A stretch of DNA of 64,000 bases from Sandaracinobacteroides hominis (GCF_016464365.1 NZ_JADCUC010000004.1:338237-402236); one strand, 5' to 3'; positions 27,839-38,516 are shown, counted from the first letter of the stretch. The notes: generated from the sequence alone by a model not told the origin. Made by a program: numbers and translations.

Positions 27839-28396
27839 ATGAACGCATCGCTGCGCATTGATGAACTGATCCTTCGCTGGCGGGGCGGGGACGATGCCGC
27901 GCGCGACCGGCTGGTGGAGCTGCTCTATCCGGAGCTGCGCACCATCGCCTCGGCACAGATGCGGCGGGAACGGCATGTGTCGTTCTCGTCGGGCGACCTT
28001 ATCAACGATGCGATCCTGAAGCTGGTGCGGATGGGGCGGATCGATATCGCCGACCGCAACCATGTGATCGCGCTGGCGGCGCGGCTGATGCGGAACATAT
28101 TGGTGGACCATGCCCGACAGAAAGGCACCGACAAGCGGCACCACCACAAGGTGGAGCTGAACGCCGATATCGACGGCGGGCAACGGATTGACCTGATTTC
28201 GCTGGAAAGCGCGCTGACACGGTTGGGGGCGATCGACGCCCAACTCGCGGAGCTGGTGGAGATGCGGTATTTCGGGGGCATGGCGATGGGGGATATCGCC
28301 GAGGTGACGGGCTTGTCGGAGGCGACGCTGAAGCGGCGCTGGCGGACGGCGCGCGCCTGGCTGCAGGATGCAATCGAAAACCGCATCGATGGCTGA
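27839..28396 (+). CDS. ECF-like RNA polymerase sigma factor (Sigma70_ECF family)
   Basis: 185 codons from the ATG at 27839. Region 2: LVELLYPELRTIASAQMRRERHVSFSSGDLINDAILKLVRMG and RNHVIALAARLMRNILVDHARQK. Region 4: LVEMRYFGGMAMGDIAEVTGLSEATLKRRWRTARAWL. The type is the ECF group often paired with a Ser/Thr kinase instead of an anti-sigma factor. Its last eight bases overlap the start of the kinase-like gene, so the two are co-translated and the kinase-like protein is the probable regulator. It is divergent from a PEP-CTERM gene. Confidence 0.9.
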   Translation: MNASLRIDELILRWRGGDDAARDRLVELLYPELRTIASAQMRRERHVSFSSGDLINDAILKLVRMGRIDIADRNHVIALAARLMRNILVDHARQKGTDKRHHHKVELNADIDGGQRIDLISLESALTRLGAIDAQLAELVEMRYFGGMAMGDIAEVTGLSEATLKRRWRTARAWLQDAIENRIDG

Positions 28397-30683
28397 TCTG
28401 GAGACCGAACGCGTCGCCCTGGCGCTGTTCGACGATCTGCTGGATGTGCCGGAGACGAGCCGTGCGCGCTGGATTGCCGAGCGGACGCAGGACAGCGCCG
28501 TGAAGGCGCGGCTGGAAGCGATGCTGGAGGCGGATCGCATCGCCTCGCTGCGGACGGGGGCGGCGGCGCTGGGGCTGTCGGGGCCGGCGCCGTTGCCGGA
28601 GCGGATCGGCCAGTATCGGATCACGGCGCTGATCGGGCGGGGCGGGATGGGCGCCGTCTATCGCGGGGTGCGCGATGCAGGCGACTTCGCGCACGAGGCG
28701 GCGATCAAGCTGATCAAGCCGGGGCTGCTGTCGGATGTGCTGGCGGAGCGGTTCCGGGCGGAACGGCAGACGCTGGCGGGGCTGCAGCACCCGAATATCG
28801 CGCGGCTCTATGATGGGGGCGAGACGGCCGACGGTTCGCCCTATATCGTGATGGAGCTGATCGAGGGCGAGCCGATCGACCGCTGGGCAAACGCGCGCGG
28901 GATGGGCGAGGACGGCCGGCTGGCGCTGGTGGAGACGGCGGCGCGGGCGGTGGCCTATGCGCACCAGCGGCTGGTGGTGCACCGGGACATCACGCCGCTG
29001 AACGTGCTGGTGCAGGGCGATGGGACGCTGAAGCTGATCGACTTCGGCATTGCCCGGGCGACCGATGTCGAGGGGGTGAGCACGGCGACGGATATCGCGG
29101 CGCTGGGGCGGCTGCTGAAGCGGCTGGTGCCGGAGCCGGGCGTGGAGCTGGCGGCCGTGATCGGGGCGGCGACGGCCGAGCCGCCGGGCTATCCGAGTGC
29201 GGATGCGCTGGCGGCGGATATCGCGGCGCTGCGGTCGGGGCAGCCGGTGGCCGCGGTGCACGGCGGCGAACTGTATCGGCTGCGGAAGTTTGCCGGGCGG
29301 AACCGGGTGGCGGTGGCGGCGGCCGGGCTGGCGCTGGCGGCGCTGGTGGGGGGGCTGATCGCCGTCAGCATTGCCAATGCCCGGGCGCGGCAGGCGGAGG
29401 CGGAGGCGGAGGCGCGCTTTGAGCAGACACGCAGCATCGCCGGGGCGCTGTTGTTCGATGTGTATGACGAGGTGAGCCGGGTGCCCGGCGCCACCAGGGC
29501 GCGGGAGACATTGGCGAAGACGGCGCTTGCCTATCTGGAGGCGCTGGCGGCGATGGAGGATGCGCCGGCCGATGTGCGGGCCGAGGCGGGACGGGGCTTT
29601 GTGCGGCTGGCGGAGGTGACCGGCGGCGGGCAGCAGCAGTCGCTGGGGCGATATGCCGATGCCAATGCACTGCTGGCGAAGGCGGATGCGTTGCTGGCGC
29701 CCGCCTTTGCGCGCAATCCCGGCGACGAGGCAGTGGCGCGGGCCTTTGCGGCGCTGCGGCTGGAGCAGGCGGGGACCAATCTCTATAACAACAATGACGC
29801 CGATGCGGCGCGGGCGCAGGCGGAGGCGGCGGAGAAGGCCCTTGCGCCGTTTGCCGCGCGCGATGCGGACGCCGCGCGGCTGATGGCGACGGCGTTGCAG
29901 ACGCAAGGCGACAGTTTCGGCTGGAACAACGACTATGCGGGGGCGGAGCCGCTGCACCGGAAGGCGGAAGAGTTCCTCGCCGGGCTGCCGACTTCGTTGA
30001 GGGGAGCGAAGGAGATACGGGCTGCGCGGAGCGCGAACCTGCGCTTGCTGGGGGAAGCGCAGCACAAGCTGAAGAAGACGGCCGAGGCGCGGGCGACGCT
30101 GGACCGGGCGGTGGAGATCAATCGGGGGCTGCTGGCGGAAACGCCGGACGATCCGGCGGCTATGCGCAAGCTTGCGGTGTCGCTCTGGTATGCGGCCGTG
30201 GTTCACCGCACCAACGAGCGTGACCCGGAGGCGAAGGCTGCGATCGAGGAGAGTGTGCGGCTCGCCGACCGGATGGCGGCGCTGGACCCGGACGATGCCG
30301 GCGCGCTGCAGATGCAGGCGATTGCCGGCGAAGTGCAGGCGCAGGTGATGGCAGACCGGGGCGATGTGGCGGCGAGCAAGGCGGCGATGGCGCGGGTGAT
30401 GCGCGCGCACGACCGGCTGGTGCTGCTGGCGGGAGAGGCGCCGGGGGCGCGCCGGTCGCGCAACTCGGCGCTGCGCACGCAGGGCGGGATTCTGTATAAT
30501 CTGCGCGACATTCCGGCTGCCTGCGCGAGCTGGCGCGAGCTGCTGGGGGCCTATGCGGCGCTGCAGGCGAGCGGCGAGCTGAGCGCGTTCGACCGCGAGA
30601 ACGGGCTGCCGGAGACGCAGGGGCTGGTGCGCGACGTGTGCGAGGGCGGCAAGCCCCGGGCGGCATGGCCGGCTGAGCTTTAG
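28389..30683 (+). CDS. Membrane Ser/Thr kinase-like protein with TPR region, activation segment missing
   Basis: 764 codons. The N-terminal kinase-like domain has the P-loop IGRGGMGAVYRG (82-93), the Lys in AAIKLIK (107), HRDITPLN (198-205, with Thr where kinases have Lys) and DFGIA (218-222). Next comes STATDIAALGRLL without the activation loop and APE motif, so 20-30 residues usual in this group are absent. One TM follows (about 307-328), then a long Ala-rich TPR-like helical region outside or in the periplasm. The lost Lys and activation segment suggest weak or no kinase activity. Co-translated with the ECF sigma factor gene. Confidence 0.85.
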   Translation: MADLETERVALALFDDLLDVPETSRARWIAERTQDSAVKARLEAMLEADRIASLRTGAAALGLSGPAPLPERIGQYRITALIGRGGMGAVYRGVRDAGDFAHEAAIKLIKPGLLSDVLAERFRAERQTLAGLQHPNIARLYDGGETADGSPYIVMELIEGEPIDRWANARGMGEDGRLALVETAARAVAYAHQRLVVHRDITPLNVLVQGDGTLKLIDFGIARATDVEGVSTATDIAALGRLLKRLVPEPGVELAAVIGAATAEPPGYPSADALAADIAALRSGQPVAAVHGGELYRLRKFAGRNRVAVAAAGLALAALVGGLIAVSIANARARQAEAEAEARFEQTRSIAGALLFDVYDEVSRVPGATRARETLAKTALAYLEALAAMEDAPADVRAEAGRGFVRLAEVTGGGQQQSLGRYADANALLAKADALLAPAFARNPGDEAVARAFAALRLEQAGTNLYNNNDADAARAQAEAAEKALAPFAARDADAARLMATALQTQGDSFGWNNDYAGAEPLHRKAEEFLAGLPTSLRGAKEIRAARSANLRLLGEAQHKLKKTAEARATLDRAVEINRGLLAETPDDPAAMRKLAVSLWYAAVVHRTNERDPEAKAAIEESVRLADRMAALDPDDAGALQMQAIAGEVQAQVMADRGDVAASKAAMARVMRAHDRLVLLAGEAPGARRSRNSALRTQGGILYNLRDIPAACASWRELLGAYAALQASGELSAFDRENGLPETQGLVRDVCEGGKPRAAWPAEL

Positions 30684-31534
30684 TCGCGATAGTCCATGCC
30701 GACGTCGGCGGCGGGGGCGGACTGGGTTATGCGGCCGACGCTGATATAGTCGACGCCGGTCTGCGCGATGGCGCGGATCGTGGTCAGGTTGACTCCGCCC
30801 GAGGCCTCGGTGGGGACGCGGCCGGCGACGAGGGCGACGGCTGCGTGCAGGTCCGGAACGGTGAAGTTGTCCAGCAGCAGGCGGTCCGCGCCGGCGGCGA
30901 GGGCCGGTTCGATCTGGTCGATATGATCGACTTCGACGGTGATGTTGGAGAGGCCGGCGGCCTTGCAGGCCTGCACGGCTTCGGTGACGCCTCCGGCGGC
31001 GGCGATGTGGTTGTCCTTTACCATCGGCGCGTCCCACAGGCCCATGCGGTGGTTGCTGCCGCCGCCCTGGGTGACGGCGTATTTCTCGAGCCTGCGCAGG
31101 CCCGGCAGGGTCTTGCGGGTGTCGAGCAGGGTGGCGGTGGTGCCGGCGATGGCGTCGACATAGCTGCGGGTGAGGGTGGCAATGCCGGTGAGGTGCTGCA
31201 GCGTGTTGAGCGCCGAGCGTTCGGCGGCGAGCAGCGCGCGGGCGTTGCCCTCCACCAGCAGCAGGTCGGTGCCGGCGGGGACGCTGTCGCCGTCCTTTGC
31301 CAGAAGCTCGATCCGGCAGCCGGGATCGAGGCGGCGGAAGAAGGCGGCAGCGATTTCGAGGCCGGCGACGGTGACGGCATCGCGGCTGTCGAGCACGGCC
31401 TTCAGGCGTGCGTCTGCCGGCAGGCAGGCGGTGGCGGTGATATCGCGGGCGGCGTCGGGGACGCCGCCGCCCTCAATCCCGAGATCTTCGGCCAGCGTCG
31501 CCTCGACGAAGGCGGCCAGATCGAAATCGCTCAT
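30680..31534 (-). CDS. nadC: Nicotinate-nucleotide pyrophosphorylase (carboxylating)
   Basis: 284 codons. NadC turns quinolinate and PRPP into nicotinate mononucleotide in NAD synthesis. Conserved parts seen are LLLVEGNARALLAAERSALNTLQHLTGIAT, LLDTRKTLPGLRRLEKYAVTQGGGSNHRMGLWD, MVKDNHI and EVDHIDQIEPALAAGADRLLLDNF, followed by SGGVNLTTIRAIAQTGVDYISVG. The ATG overlaps the stop of the upstream S9 peptidase gene (ATGA), and its stop overlaps that of the kinase-like gene from the other strand. Works with nadA, 4 kb away on the same strand. Confidence 0.95.
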   Translation of the reverse strand: MSDFDLAAFVEATLAEDLGIEGGGVPDAARDITATACLPADARLKAVLDSRDAVTVAGLEIAAAFFRRLDPGCRIELLAKDGDSVPAGTDLLLVEGNARALLAAERSALNTLQHLTGIATLTRSYVDAIAGTTATLLDTRKTLPGLRRLEKYAVTQGGGSNHRMGLWDAPMVKDNHIAAAGGVTEAVQACKAAGLSNITVEVDHIDQIEPALAAGADRLLLDNFTVPDLHAAVALVAGRVPTEASGGVNLTTIRAIAQTGVDYISVGRITQSAPAADVGMDYRD

Positions 31535-33645
31535 TTCAGTTCGCGGTTCAGATAGGCAAGCATCAGCGCGGAGCGGTAGGCGCTTTCCTTCAGGTTGGCG
31601 ACGCCGGCGTGGCCGCCGTCGATATTCTCGTAGTAATAGATCGGGTGGCCCTGCGCCTCCATTTCGGCCGCCATCTTGCGGGCGTGGGCGGGGTGGACGC
31701 GATCGTCCTTGGTGGAGGTGTAGAAGAAGACGCGGGGGTATTTGGCGTCCTTGCGGATGTTTTGATACGGGCTGTACTTGCGGATGAACTCCCAGTCGCT
31801 GGTGTCGGGATTGCCATATTCGGCCATCCACGAGGCGCCTGCCAGCAGCAGGTGATAGCGCTTCATGTCGGCGAGCGGCACACCCACCAGCGCCGCGTCA
31901 TAGAGGTCGGGGCGCTGGGTGTAGGCGACCGACGACATCAGCCCGCCGTTGGAGCGGCCGTGCACGGCGATCTTCGAGGCGAGGCCTTCCTTCTTCAGCG
32001 TCTCGGCGACGGCGTGCAGATCGTCGTAGCTGTTCTGGCGCTTTTCCAGCAGCGCCGCCTGGTGCCAGCGCGGGCCATATTCGCCGCCGCCGCGGATGTT
32101 GCCGACGACATACTGGTTACCGGCCTCCACCCACATCTGGTTTTCCGGCGACAGATAGGCGGGCGTGAGCGCGATCTCGAAGCCGCCATAGCTCCAGTAG
32201 AGCGTCTTCAGCGGGCCCTTGGCGCCCTTGGGGCGGACGATGAAATAGGGAACCTTCGTGCCGTCCTTCGAGGTGGCGAAGCGCTGCGAGACTTCGAACC
32301 TGGAGCCGTCGAAGAAGGCGGGCGCCGAGGCGAGGGTGACCGCCGCGCCGCCGTTTTCCGACTTCATCAGCCGCGACGGCTCGGTGAAGCCGACGACATT
32401 CGCGTAGAGGGTGTCGGCGTCGTCGGTGGCGACAAGGCCGAGCGCCGAGTTGGCTGGAATGGCGACTTCGGCGACCAGCAGGCCGGGGCCATTGCGGGTT
32501 TCCGGGCCGGCGGAGAAGCGCAGCAGCTTGGCAGAGACATTGTCCAGCAGCGAGACATAGACCGCCTTGCCCGAGGCATCGACATTGTTGATCGCCTGCG
32601 TCGGGCCGGGGGTGAAGACGCGCTCGACCGGGCCGAGCTTGCCGACATTGGGCACGGCGTAGGAGACGAGGCTGCCGGCGGGGATACCGTTGAAGTCGGT
32701 GCGGAGCAGGGCATAGGCGCGCGGGCCGCCCCTGTTTCCGTCGCCGCCGATGTTGGCGATGAAGCGGAAATCGGCATCATCCGGCAGCGGGCTGGCGACG
32801 AGCGTGCCGTCGGCCATCAGGTGGTTGACCTTGCCGGTCCAGAAGGTGAGCGCGCGGGTGATGGTGGCGCGGCGGCCTTCGCCCTCGCCGAAGCTGGCGG
32901 GGAAGGTCGCCATTTCGGTTTCGCCGGCGGTGAGCAGCAGCTTCGAGGCGGAGAAGGGCGTGCCGCGCTGCCAGAGGCGGGCTTCGCGGCCATAGCCCGA
33001 GGTGGTCACGGGGCCGGACGCGGTGGTGACGAGGAGGCGATCCTTGTCGAGCCAGGCCAGCGTCTGCTTGGCATCGGGGCTGAAGAAGCCGCCTTCCGAC
33101 GCGGGGATGAAGCGCCGGGCGACGGTGTCGAACTCGCGCACTTCCTCGGCGTCCTTGCCGCCTACGGAGAGGCCGACGAGGCAGCGGCTGTAATCCGGCG
33201 CAAGGCAGGTGGCGCCGCCGAACTGGAAGTTCTTCTTCTCGGATGCCTCCAGCGCATCCATGTCGAGGAGGGTCGTCCATTCCGGCTTGCCGGCGTCGAA
33301 GGCGGCGCGCGGGCTTACACGCCAGATGCCGCGGACATGGTCCTTGTCGCGCCAGAAGTTGAAGACCTGCGTTTTCGTCACGCCCGAGGGGTTGGCGCCC
33401 GTCGGGTAGGCGATCCGGCGCGGATCCTGGAGGATGGTTTCGGCCTTCGCCCGCCATTCCGCAAAGCCCGGCGTCGATTCCAGTTCGGGCAGATATTTCG
33501 CGTTGTGGGCGCGGACCCATTCCAGCTGCTTCGTGCCGGTGATGTCCTCCAGCCACTGGTGCGGATCGGCGGGGGCCGGAGCAGCAGTCTGGGCGAGGGC
33601 GGGGGTGGCGGCGGCAAGCACGGCGGCAATGGCAATCTGTTTCAT
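31531..33645 (-). CDS. Prolyl oligopeptidase family serine peptidase (S9), exported
   Basis: 704 residues with a Sec signal peptide (1-19, ALAQ). The N-terminal beta-propeller region opens with PHQWLEDITGTKQLEWVRAHN, the S9A signature. The C-terminal catalytic domain has the nucleophile in GRSNGGLM (Ser about 565), Asp in DDRVHP (about 647) and His in GGHAG (about 679). It cleaves short peptides after proline or related sites, here in the periplasm. The stop overlaps the nadC start, so the two share a transcript although their roles seem unrelated. Confidence 0.93.
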   Translation of the reverse strand: MKQIAIAAVLAAATPALAQTAAPAPADPHQWLEDITGTKQLEWVRAHNAKYLPELESTPGFAEWRAKAETILQDPRRIAYPTGANPSGVTKTQVFNFWRDKDHVRGIWRVSPRAAFDAGKPEWTTLLDMDALEASEKKNFQFGGATCLAPDYSRCLVGLSVGGKDAEEVREFDTVARRFIPASEGGFFSPDAKQTLAWLDKDRLLVTTASGPVTTSGYGREARLWQRGTPFSASKLLLTAGETEMATFPASFGEGEGRRATITRALTFWTGKVNHLMADGTLVASPLPDDADFRFIANIGGDGNRGGPRAYALLRTDFNGIPAGSLVSYAVPNVGKLGPVERVFTPGPTQAINNVDASGKAVYVSLLDNVSAKLLRFSAGPETRNGPGLLVAEVAIPANSALGLVATDDADTLYANVVGFTEPSRLMKSENGGAAVTLASAPAFFDGSRFEVSQRFATSKDGTKVPYFIVRPKGAKGPLKTLYWSYGGFEIALTPAYLSPENQMWVEAGNQYVVGNIRGGGEYGPRWHQAALLEKRQNSYDDLHAVAETLKKEGLASKIAVHGRSNGGLMSSVAYTQRPDLYDAALVGVPLADMKRYHLLLAGASWMAEYGNPDTSDWEFIRKYSPYQNIRKDAKYPRVFFYTSTKDDRVHPAHARKMAAEMEAQGHPIYYYENIDGGHAGVANLKESAYRSALMLAYLNRELK

Positions 33646-33701
33646 CCCCTGTTGCTAGCGGGGACGGCCGCCTGACGGCAAGAAAATTTGCCAGCTGTGC
33701 C

Positions 33702-34373
33702 TTAGATCGAAAACAGCAGGCCGGCCACGATGAGGGACGAGAAGCTGGACACCAGGCACAGGCAGGCATCGCCGAACGCCCGGGGGATCGACCGCGCGAA
33801 CCGCCCGGCAAACCACTGCGTTTGCACCACCAGATAATAGAGCAGCGCCAGGGACATCAGCACTTGCCCGACCGTCTGCACCCGGGTGTCGGGATGCCGG
33901 GAAGCCGTGCCGCCAAGGCTCAGCGCAAGCGCGAACGGCGTGGCCGGGCAGCATTGCGCAAAGAAGAACGGACGCAGGTTCTTGCGGGTAAGCGTTTCCC
34001 CGGAGAGCCGCACGCTGCGCGTTGCCAGCAGCGCGGGGAACAGTCCGAATACCACCACATGCAGGATCAGCAGGGTGGTGTTGTCTGACACGAGGGCCGC
34101 AAGGCCCCTCTGGCTGGCGACGATGGAGTCGACACCCAGGACATCGGTGGAAATGCCCTGCGCCACCAGCAGCGCCAGGATCAGGAATACCGGCGGGCTC
34201 ACCGTCTCGACAAACTGCTCGTCGTCGGGCAGCTGCAGCTGCGCCTCGGTCTGGTGCATGGTGCGGACCGGATGCACGATCGCCCGCCACAGGCTGATCG
34301 GCCAGAAGATGAACCAGCTCATCACCTCGTACAGCAGCTCGCTCAACGAGCGCAGGAACAGCATGATGTTCAT
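33702..34373 (-). CDS. Multi-TM membrane protein of unknown function
   Basis: 223 codons from the ATG at 34373, coupled to the upstream CPBP gene (ATGA). An amphipathic N-terminus ([22 protein letters not shown]) is followed by about five TM segments ([64 protein letters not shown] and [18 protein letters not shown]). The layout resembles Yip1-like or DUF-type permease proteins, but no motif settles it. Possibly a partner of the CPBP protease encoded with it. Confidence 0.7.
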   Translation of the reverse strand: MNIMLFLRSLSELLYEVMSWFIFWPISLWRAIVHPVRTMHQTEAQLQLPDDEQFVETVSPPVFLILALLVAQGISTDVLGVDSIVASQRGLAALVSDNTTLLILHVVVFGLFPALLATRSVRLSGETLTRKNLRPFFFAQCCPATPFALALSLGGTASRHPDTRVQTVGQVLMSLALLYYLVVQTQWFAGRFARSIPRAFGDACLCLVSSFSSLIVAGLLFSI

Positions 34374-35146
34374 GGCAGAGGATTCCGTGCGCGCCCGTGT
34401 GCAAACAGCGCCGCCAGGGCGATGATGGCGAGCGCGTAGGTGCCGAACTGGAACAGCGGGGAAAGGGGCGGATGCACGCCCGAGGCCTGGGCGCTGAAGG
34501 ATGTGAAATCCCAGGCGCCGTGCAGCAGCATCGCCGGCCAGATCCCGCCGCTGACACGCCGAAGCACATAGAAAGCGCCGCCCATCAGAAAGGCGAAAAC
34601 CGCCTGAATCAGGCTGGCGTACAGCGGGATGCCGAACAGCGCATTGGGAATATGCATCGCCCCGAACAGCGCCGAAGACCAGAACCAGACATGAACCTCG
34701 CTTCGGGTCGATCCGCGCAGCCCCGTTACCAGCACCCCGCGCGTAACCAGCTCCTCGTTGAAGCCGACGAGGATGCCGGCGGCGACAAGCATGGCCAGAT
34801 GCGCCGGAGAAAAGGCCGACCAGCTTACCGCGGCACCGTTGACGACGACCATGCCGACCATGCCGATGAGGACCAGCGCCGCTGCCCACCAGGGCCCGGC
34901 GCGGCCTGCCTCTTGCGTTGCCGGCCTCCACCAGCCGAGCCAGGTGACGGCGCCCAGGCAGAATAGGGCGCCCAGACCAAGCGGCAGGACGAGGCTGGTA
35001 AAGGCGACCTTCTCGGAAACCATATCGCCATATCGCGCGCCCGAAAGCCACCAGGTCGTGAAGATGATGCCGTTATAGACGATATAGACGAGCAGGGCAG
35101 GCAACCAGTTCGGCTGGATCCTGAAAGGTCGTTCGCCCCGTTCCAA
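34370..35146 (-). CDS. CPBP family intramembrane metalloprotease
   Basis: 258 codons from a TTG at 35146, which has the strong ribosome binding site AGGAGG six bases upstream. About eight TM segments. The CPBP/Abi motifs are clear: FNEELVTRG (Glu131, Glu132, Arg136), FGAMHIPN (His165) and LLHGAWDF (His209). These enzymes cut within membranes; the eukaryotic homologue processes CAAX proteins, while bacterial ones have roles from bacteriocin immunity to unknown. Co-translated with the downstream membrane protein. Confidence 0.92.
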   Translation of the reverse strand: MERGERPFRIQPNWLPALLVYIVYNGIIFTTWWLSGARYGDMVSEKVAFTSLVLPLGLGALFCLGAVTWLGWWRPATQEAGRAGPWWAAALVLIGMVGMVVVNGAAVSWSAFSPAHLAMLVAAGILVGFNEELVTRGVLVTGLRGSTRSEVHVWFWSSALFGAMHIPNALFGIPLYASLIQAVFAFLMGGAFYVLRRVSGGIWPAMLLHGAWDFTSFSAQASGVHPPLSPLFQFGTYALAIIALAALFAHGRARNPLP

Positions 35147-35248
35147 TAGCGGCCTCCTGTCTGCGCAGGCTTTTTGAGCATTTGTCGTCGGGAAAGTCGA
35201 TGGAAACCGGTCTGTTTCGGTGCGCTGCCGACATCGCTGCCTGCCGGA

Positions 35249-36259
<1,011 letters not shown>

Positions 36260-36311
36260 CGTCCGGTCTCCTAGACTGCGTCATGTAGGGAATAGCGACG
36301 GGGAGTGAAAG

Positions 36312-37478
36312 ATGAGTGTCGACCAACAGGCGGACGCACTGGCGCATATCGCAGCTGCCGAGAAGAAGGCGGCCGAGGTGGAAGGCATCGGAGCGGAGGT
36401 GGCGGTGCGGCCGGTTAACAGGGTCGGCGTGATCGGGGCGGGGACGATGGGCGGCGGCATTGCCATGAACTTTGCCAATGTCGGCATTCCGGTGACCATC
36501 GTCGAGCGCGAGCAGGCGGCGCTGGATCGGGGGCTGAAGGTGATCCGGGGGAATTACGACCGCTCGGCACAGCGGGGGAAGCTGACGGCGGAGCAGGTCG
36601 AGCAGCGGATGGCACTGCTGACGGGGAGCCTGGAGCTCCCAGATCTGAAGGACGCCGATCTGGTGATCGAGGCGATCTTCGAGAATATGGCCGTGAAGAA
36701 GGAGACGTTTGCGAAGCTGGATGCGATTGCCAGGCCCGGGGCGATATTGGCCAGCAATACCAGCTATCTGAATGTGGACGAGATTGCTTCGGCCACGTCG
36801 CGGCCGGCCGATGTGCTGGGGATGCACTTCTTCTCGCCGGCGAACGTGATGAAGCTGCTGGAAGTGGTGCGAGGGCGCCAGACCGCGCCCGATGTGCTGA
36901 AGACGGCGATGGAAGTGGGCGTGAAGATCGGCAAGGTGCCGGTGGTTTCCGGCGTCTGCGACGGCTTTATCGGCAACCGGATGCTGTCCCGCCGGCAGCA
37001 GGCGGCGAACGCGCTGCTGCTGGAAGGGGCGATGCCGTGGGAAGTGGACCGGGCGCTGACCGATTTCGGCTTCCCGATGGGGCCGTTCCAGATGAGCGAT
37101 CTGGCCGGGCTGGATATCGGCTGGTCGAAGGAGACGTCGAAGGGGGAAACGCTGCGCGACCGGCTGTGCGAGATGGACCGGCGGGGGCAGAAGACGTCGG
37201 CGGGGTTCTATGATTATGGGCCGGATCGCAGCCGGACGCCGAGCCCGATCGTGGAAAAGATGATCCGCGACTATGTGGCGGAGAAGGGCGGGACACCGCG
37301 CGAGCATACGCAGGACGAGATATTGCAACGGCTGCTGGAGCCTATGGTGGAGGAAGGAAAGAAGATCCTCGCCGAAGGGATTGCGCAGCGGCCGGGGGAC
37401 ATCGATGCGGTTTGGGTGAATGGCTATGGCTGGCCGCGGGCGACCGGGGGGGTGATGTGGTGGGCGGGGGTGCGGTGA
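36312..37478 (+). CDS. 3-hydroxyacyl-CoA dehydrogenase without enoyl-CoA hydratase domain
   Basis: 388 residues. The NAD-binding domain has [21 protein letters not shown] (residues 38-58), [20 protein letters not shown] and [16 protein letters not shown]; the C-terminal dimerisation parts follow ([23 protein letters not shown] and [17 protein letters not shown]). The first 35 residues ([22 protein letters not shown]) look like the linker that joins hydratase and dehydrogenase in FadB/FadJ-type fusions. The protein therefore seems to derive from a fused enzyme that lost its hydratase half. It would oxidise 3-hydroxyacyl-CoA in fatty-acid degradation. No other beta-oxidation gene nearby. Confidence 0.88.
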   Translation: MSVDQQADALAHIAAAEKKAAEVEGIGAEVAVRPVNRVGVIGAGTMGGGIAMNFANVGIPVTIVEREQAALDRGLKVIRGNYDRSAQRGKLTAEQVEQRMALLTGSLELPDLKDADLVIEAIFENMAVKKETFAKLDAIARPGAILASNTSYLNVDEIASATSRPADVLGMHFFSPANVMKLLEVVRGRQTAPDVLKTAMEVGVKIGKVPVVSGVCDGFIGNRMLSRRQQAANALLLEGAMPWEVDRALTDFGFPMGPFQMSDLAGLDIGWSKETSKGETLRDRLCEMDRRGQKTSAGFYDYGPDRSRTPSPIVEKMIRDYVAEKGGTPREHTQDEILQRLLEPMVEEGKKILAEGIAQRPGDIDAVWVNGYGWPRATGGVMWWAGVR

Positions 37479-37740
37479 TCGGTTCTGGACTCGTTTATGG
37501 GGCAAGGAATACGGCGCCTTGCATCTGCCGCTGTCCAGCGATGTACTGATACGCCGGGCGAGCTTTTTCTGATCTGGGAACGTCCGTGCACGCCGTGTGT
37601 ATGCCGAAAGGCCGTTTCCCGCTCTTTGTCGCGATCATTTCTTTTGGAACGCAGGGGCTCTGCCCCTGCACCCCGGAAGGGGTTTTGACCCCTTCACCCC
37701 TTTATTAGGGTTCAAGTCGTTCAGGTTGCTCCAGATGATT

Positions 37741-37784
37741 GATTGCGCCTTCGGCGCGAGCGAACCCGTGCCGAAGGCGCAATC
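37741..37784. repeat. Perfect 15-bp inverted repeat inside cassette 3
   Basis: GATTGCGCCTTCGGC and GCCGAAGGCGCAATC with a 14-base loop. Could form a strong hairpin between convergent genes. Confidence 0.7.
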
Positions 37785-37830
37785 AAATCAATGTCACGCG
37801 CGCAAGGCCTGCCGACGAAGTTCCAGCTTT

Positions 37831-37887
37831 GAGGGTGCAGGGAAATCATTTCCCTGCCGGGTCCGGGCAGAGCCCGGCCGCCGGAGG
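37831..37887 (-). repeat. Cassette 3 right arm
   Basis: GAGGGTGCAGGGAAATCATT then TCCCTGCCGGGTCCGGGCAG and GCCCGGCCGCCGGAGGC. Same as the right arm of cassette 6. Confidence 0.8.
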
Positions 37888-37898
37888 CTCAGCGCCGA

Positions 37899-38516
37899 TC
37901 AGCGATAGAAGACGTGCTGCCCGACGGTTGCGACGCGGGTGAGTTTCCAGCCCGGGTTCACGCGGGTGGCGTGGAAGTGCGTCGCGTCGGGGACGATTTC
38001 GCGCCAGCCGCCGCCGATGGCGATCAGGGCTACGGCCTTGGCCGTTTCCCAGTTTGCGGATTGGGCGGGGGTGCGGATCTGACCGCCGGAGACGAAGCTG
38101 AATTGCTTCGGCGCGGTGACCACGGCGCAGACGTCGCGGCCGAAGCGGCCTTTTTCGACGCGGTTCAGGATGACCTGGGCGACGGCGAGCTGGCCGTCGA
38201 GCGGTTCGCCCTTGGATTCATAATAGACGGCCGAGGCGAGGCACTTCATCTCGGGATCGAGGGTTTGCGGCTCGGAGCTGCGCACTTCCTGCACCAGTTG
38301 GGTCAGGGAGCCGGCTTCGGGCAGGACCAGGCCGAGATCGGGCTCGGCCACTACGGGAGCGCTGGCTCCGTCATCGTAGATGGGGGCAATCTGCTCTTCG
38401 GTGGGAGCAGCGGCGATCTCGTTCAGGAACTCGAGGTCGCCGTTGGGGGCTTTACCGGCTGCCAGCAGCACAATCGCCGCTGCCAGAATGGCCGCAAGCC
38501 GCACAGGATTTCGCAT
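37899..38516 (-). CDS. Cell wall hydrolase (SleB/Hydrolase_2 family)
   Basis: 205 codons from the ATG at 38516. A hydrophobic N-terminus (residues 4-20) acts as signal or anchor, then a linker. The hydrolase domain (about 90-205) has the SleB signatures KCLASAVYYESKGEPLDGQLAVAQVILNRVEKGRFG, CAVVTAPKQFSF and ATHFHATRVNPGW. The Glu in YYESKGE is the probable catalytic acid for cutting the glycan strand of peptidoglycan. In non-sporulating alphas such enzymes act in wall remodelling. It is the only host gene to the right of cassette 3 in its operon. Confidence 0.9.
   Translation of the reverse strand: MRNPVRLAAILAAAIVLLAAGKAPNGDLEFLNEIAAAPTEEQIAPIYDDGASAPVVAEPDLGLVLPEAGSLTQLVQEVRSSEPQTLDPEMKCLASAVYYESKGEPLDGQLAVAQVILNRVEKGRFGRDVCAVVTAPKQFSFVSGGQIRTPAQSANWETAKAVALIAIGGGWREIVPDATHFHATRVNPGWKLTRVATVGQHVFYR

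Larger units (their letters stand above)
37651..37887. mobile_element. Cassette 3: inverted repeats with no gene inside
   Basis: Left part 37651-37700 (GCAGGGGCTCTGCCCCTGC plus CCCCGGAAGGGG) and right arm 37831-37887 (palindromic core and GCCGGAGGC outer edge) face each other across about 130 bp. The middle holds a perfect 15-bp inverted repeat. It fills the gap between the convergent dehydrogenase and cell-wall hydrolase genes; the right edge lies at the latter's stop codon. Confidence 0.45.

Noticed and set aside
28002..31037. 1011-codon antisense frame across the kinase-like gene
   Set aside because: Arg/Pro-rich shadow; the sense strand has recognisable motifs.
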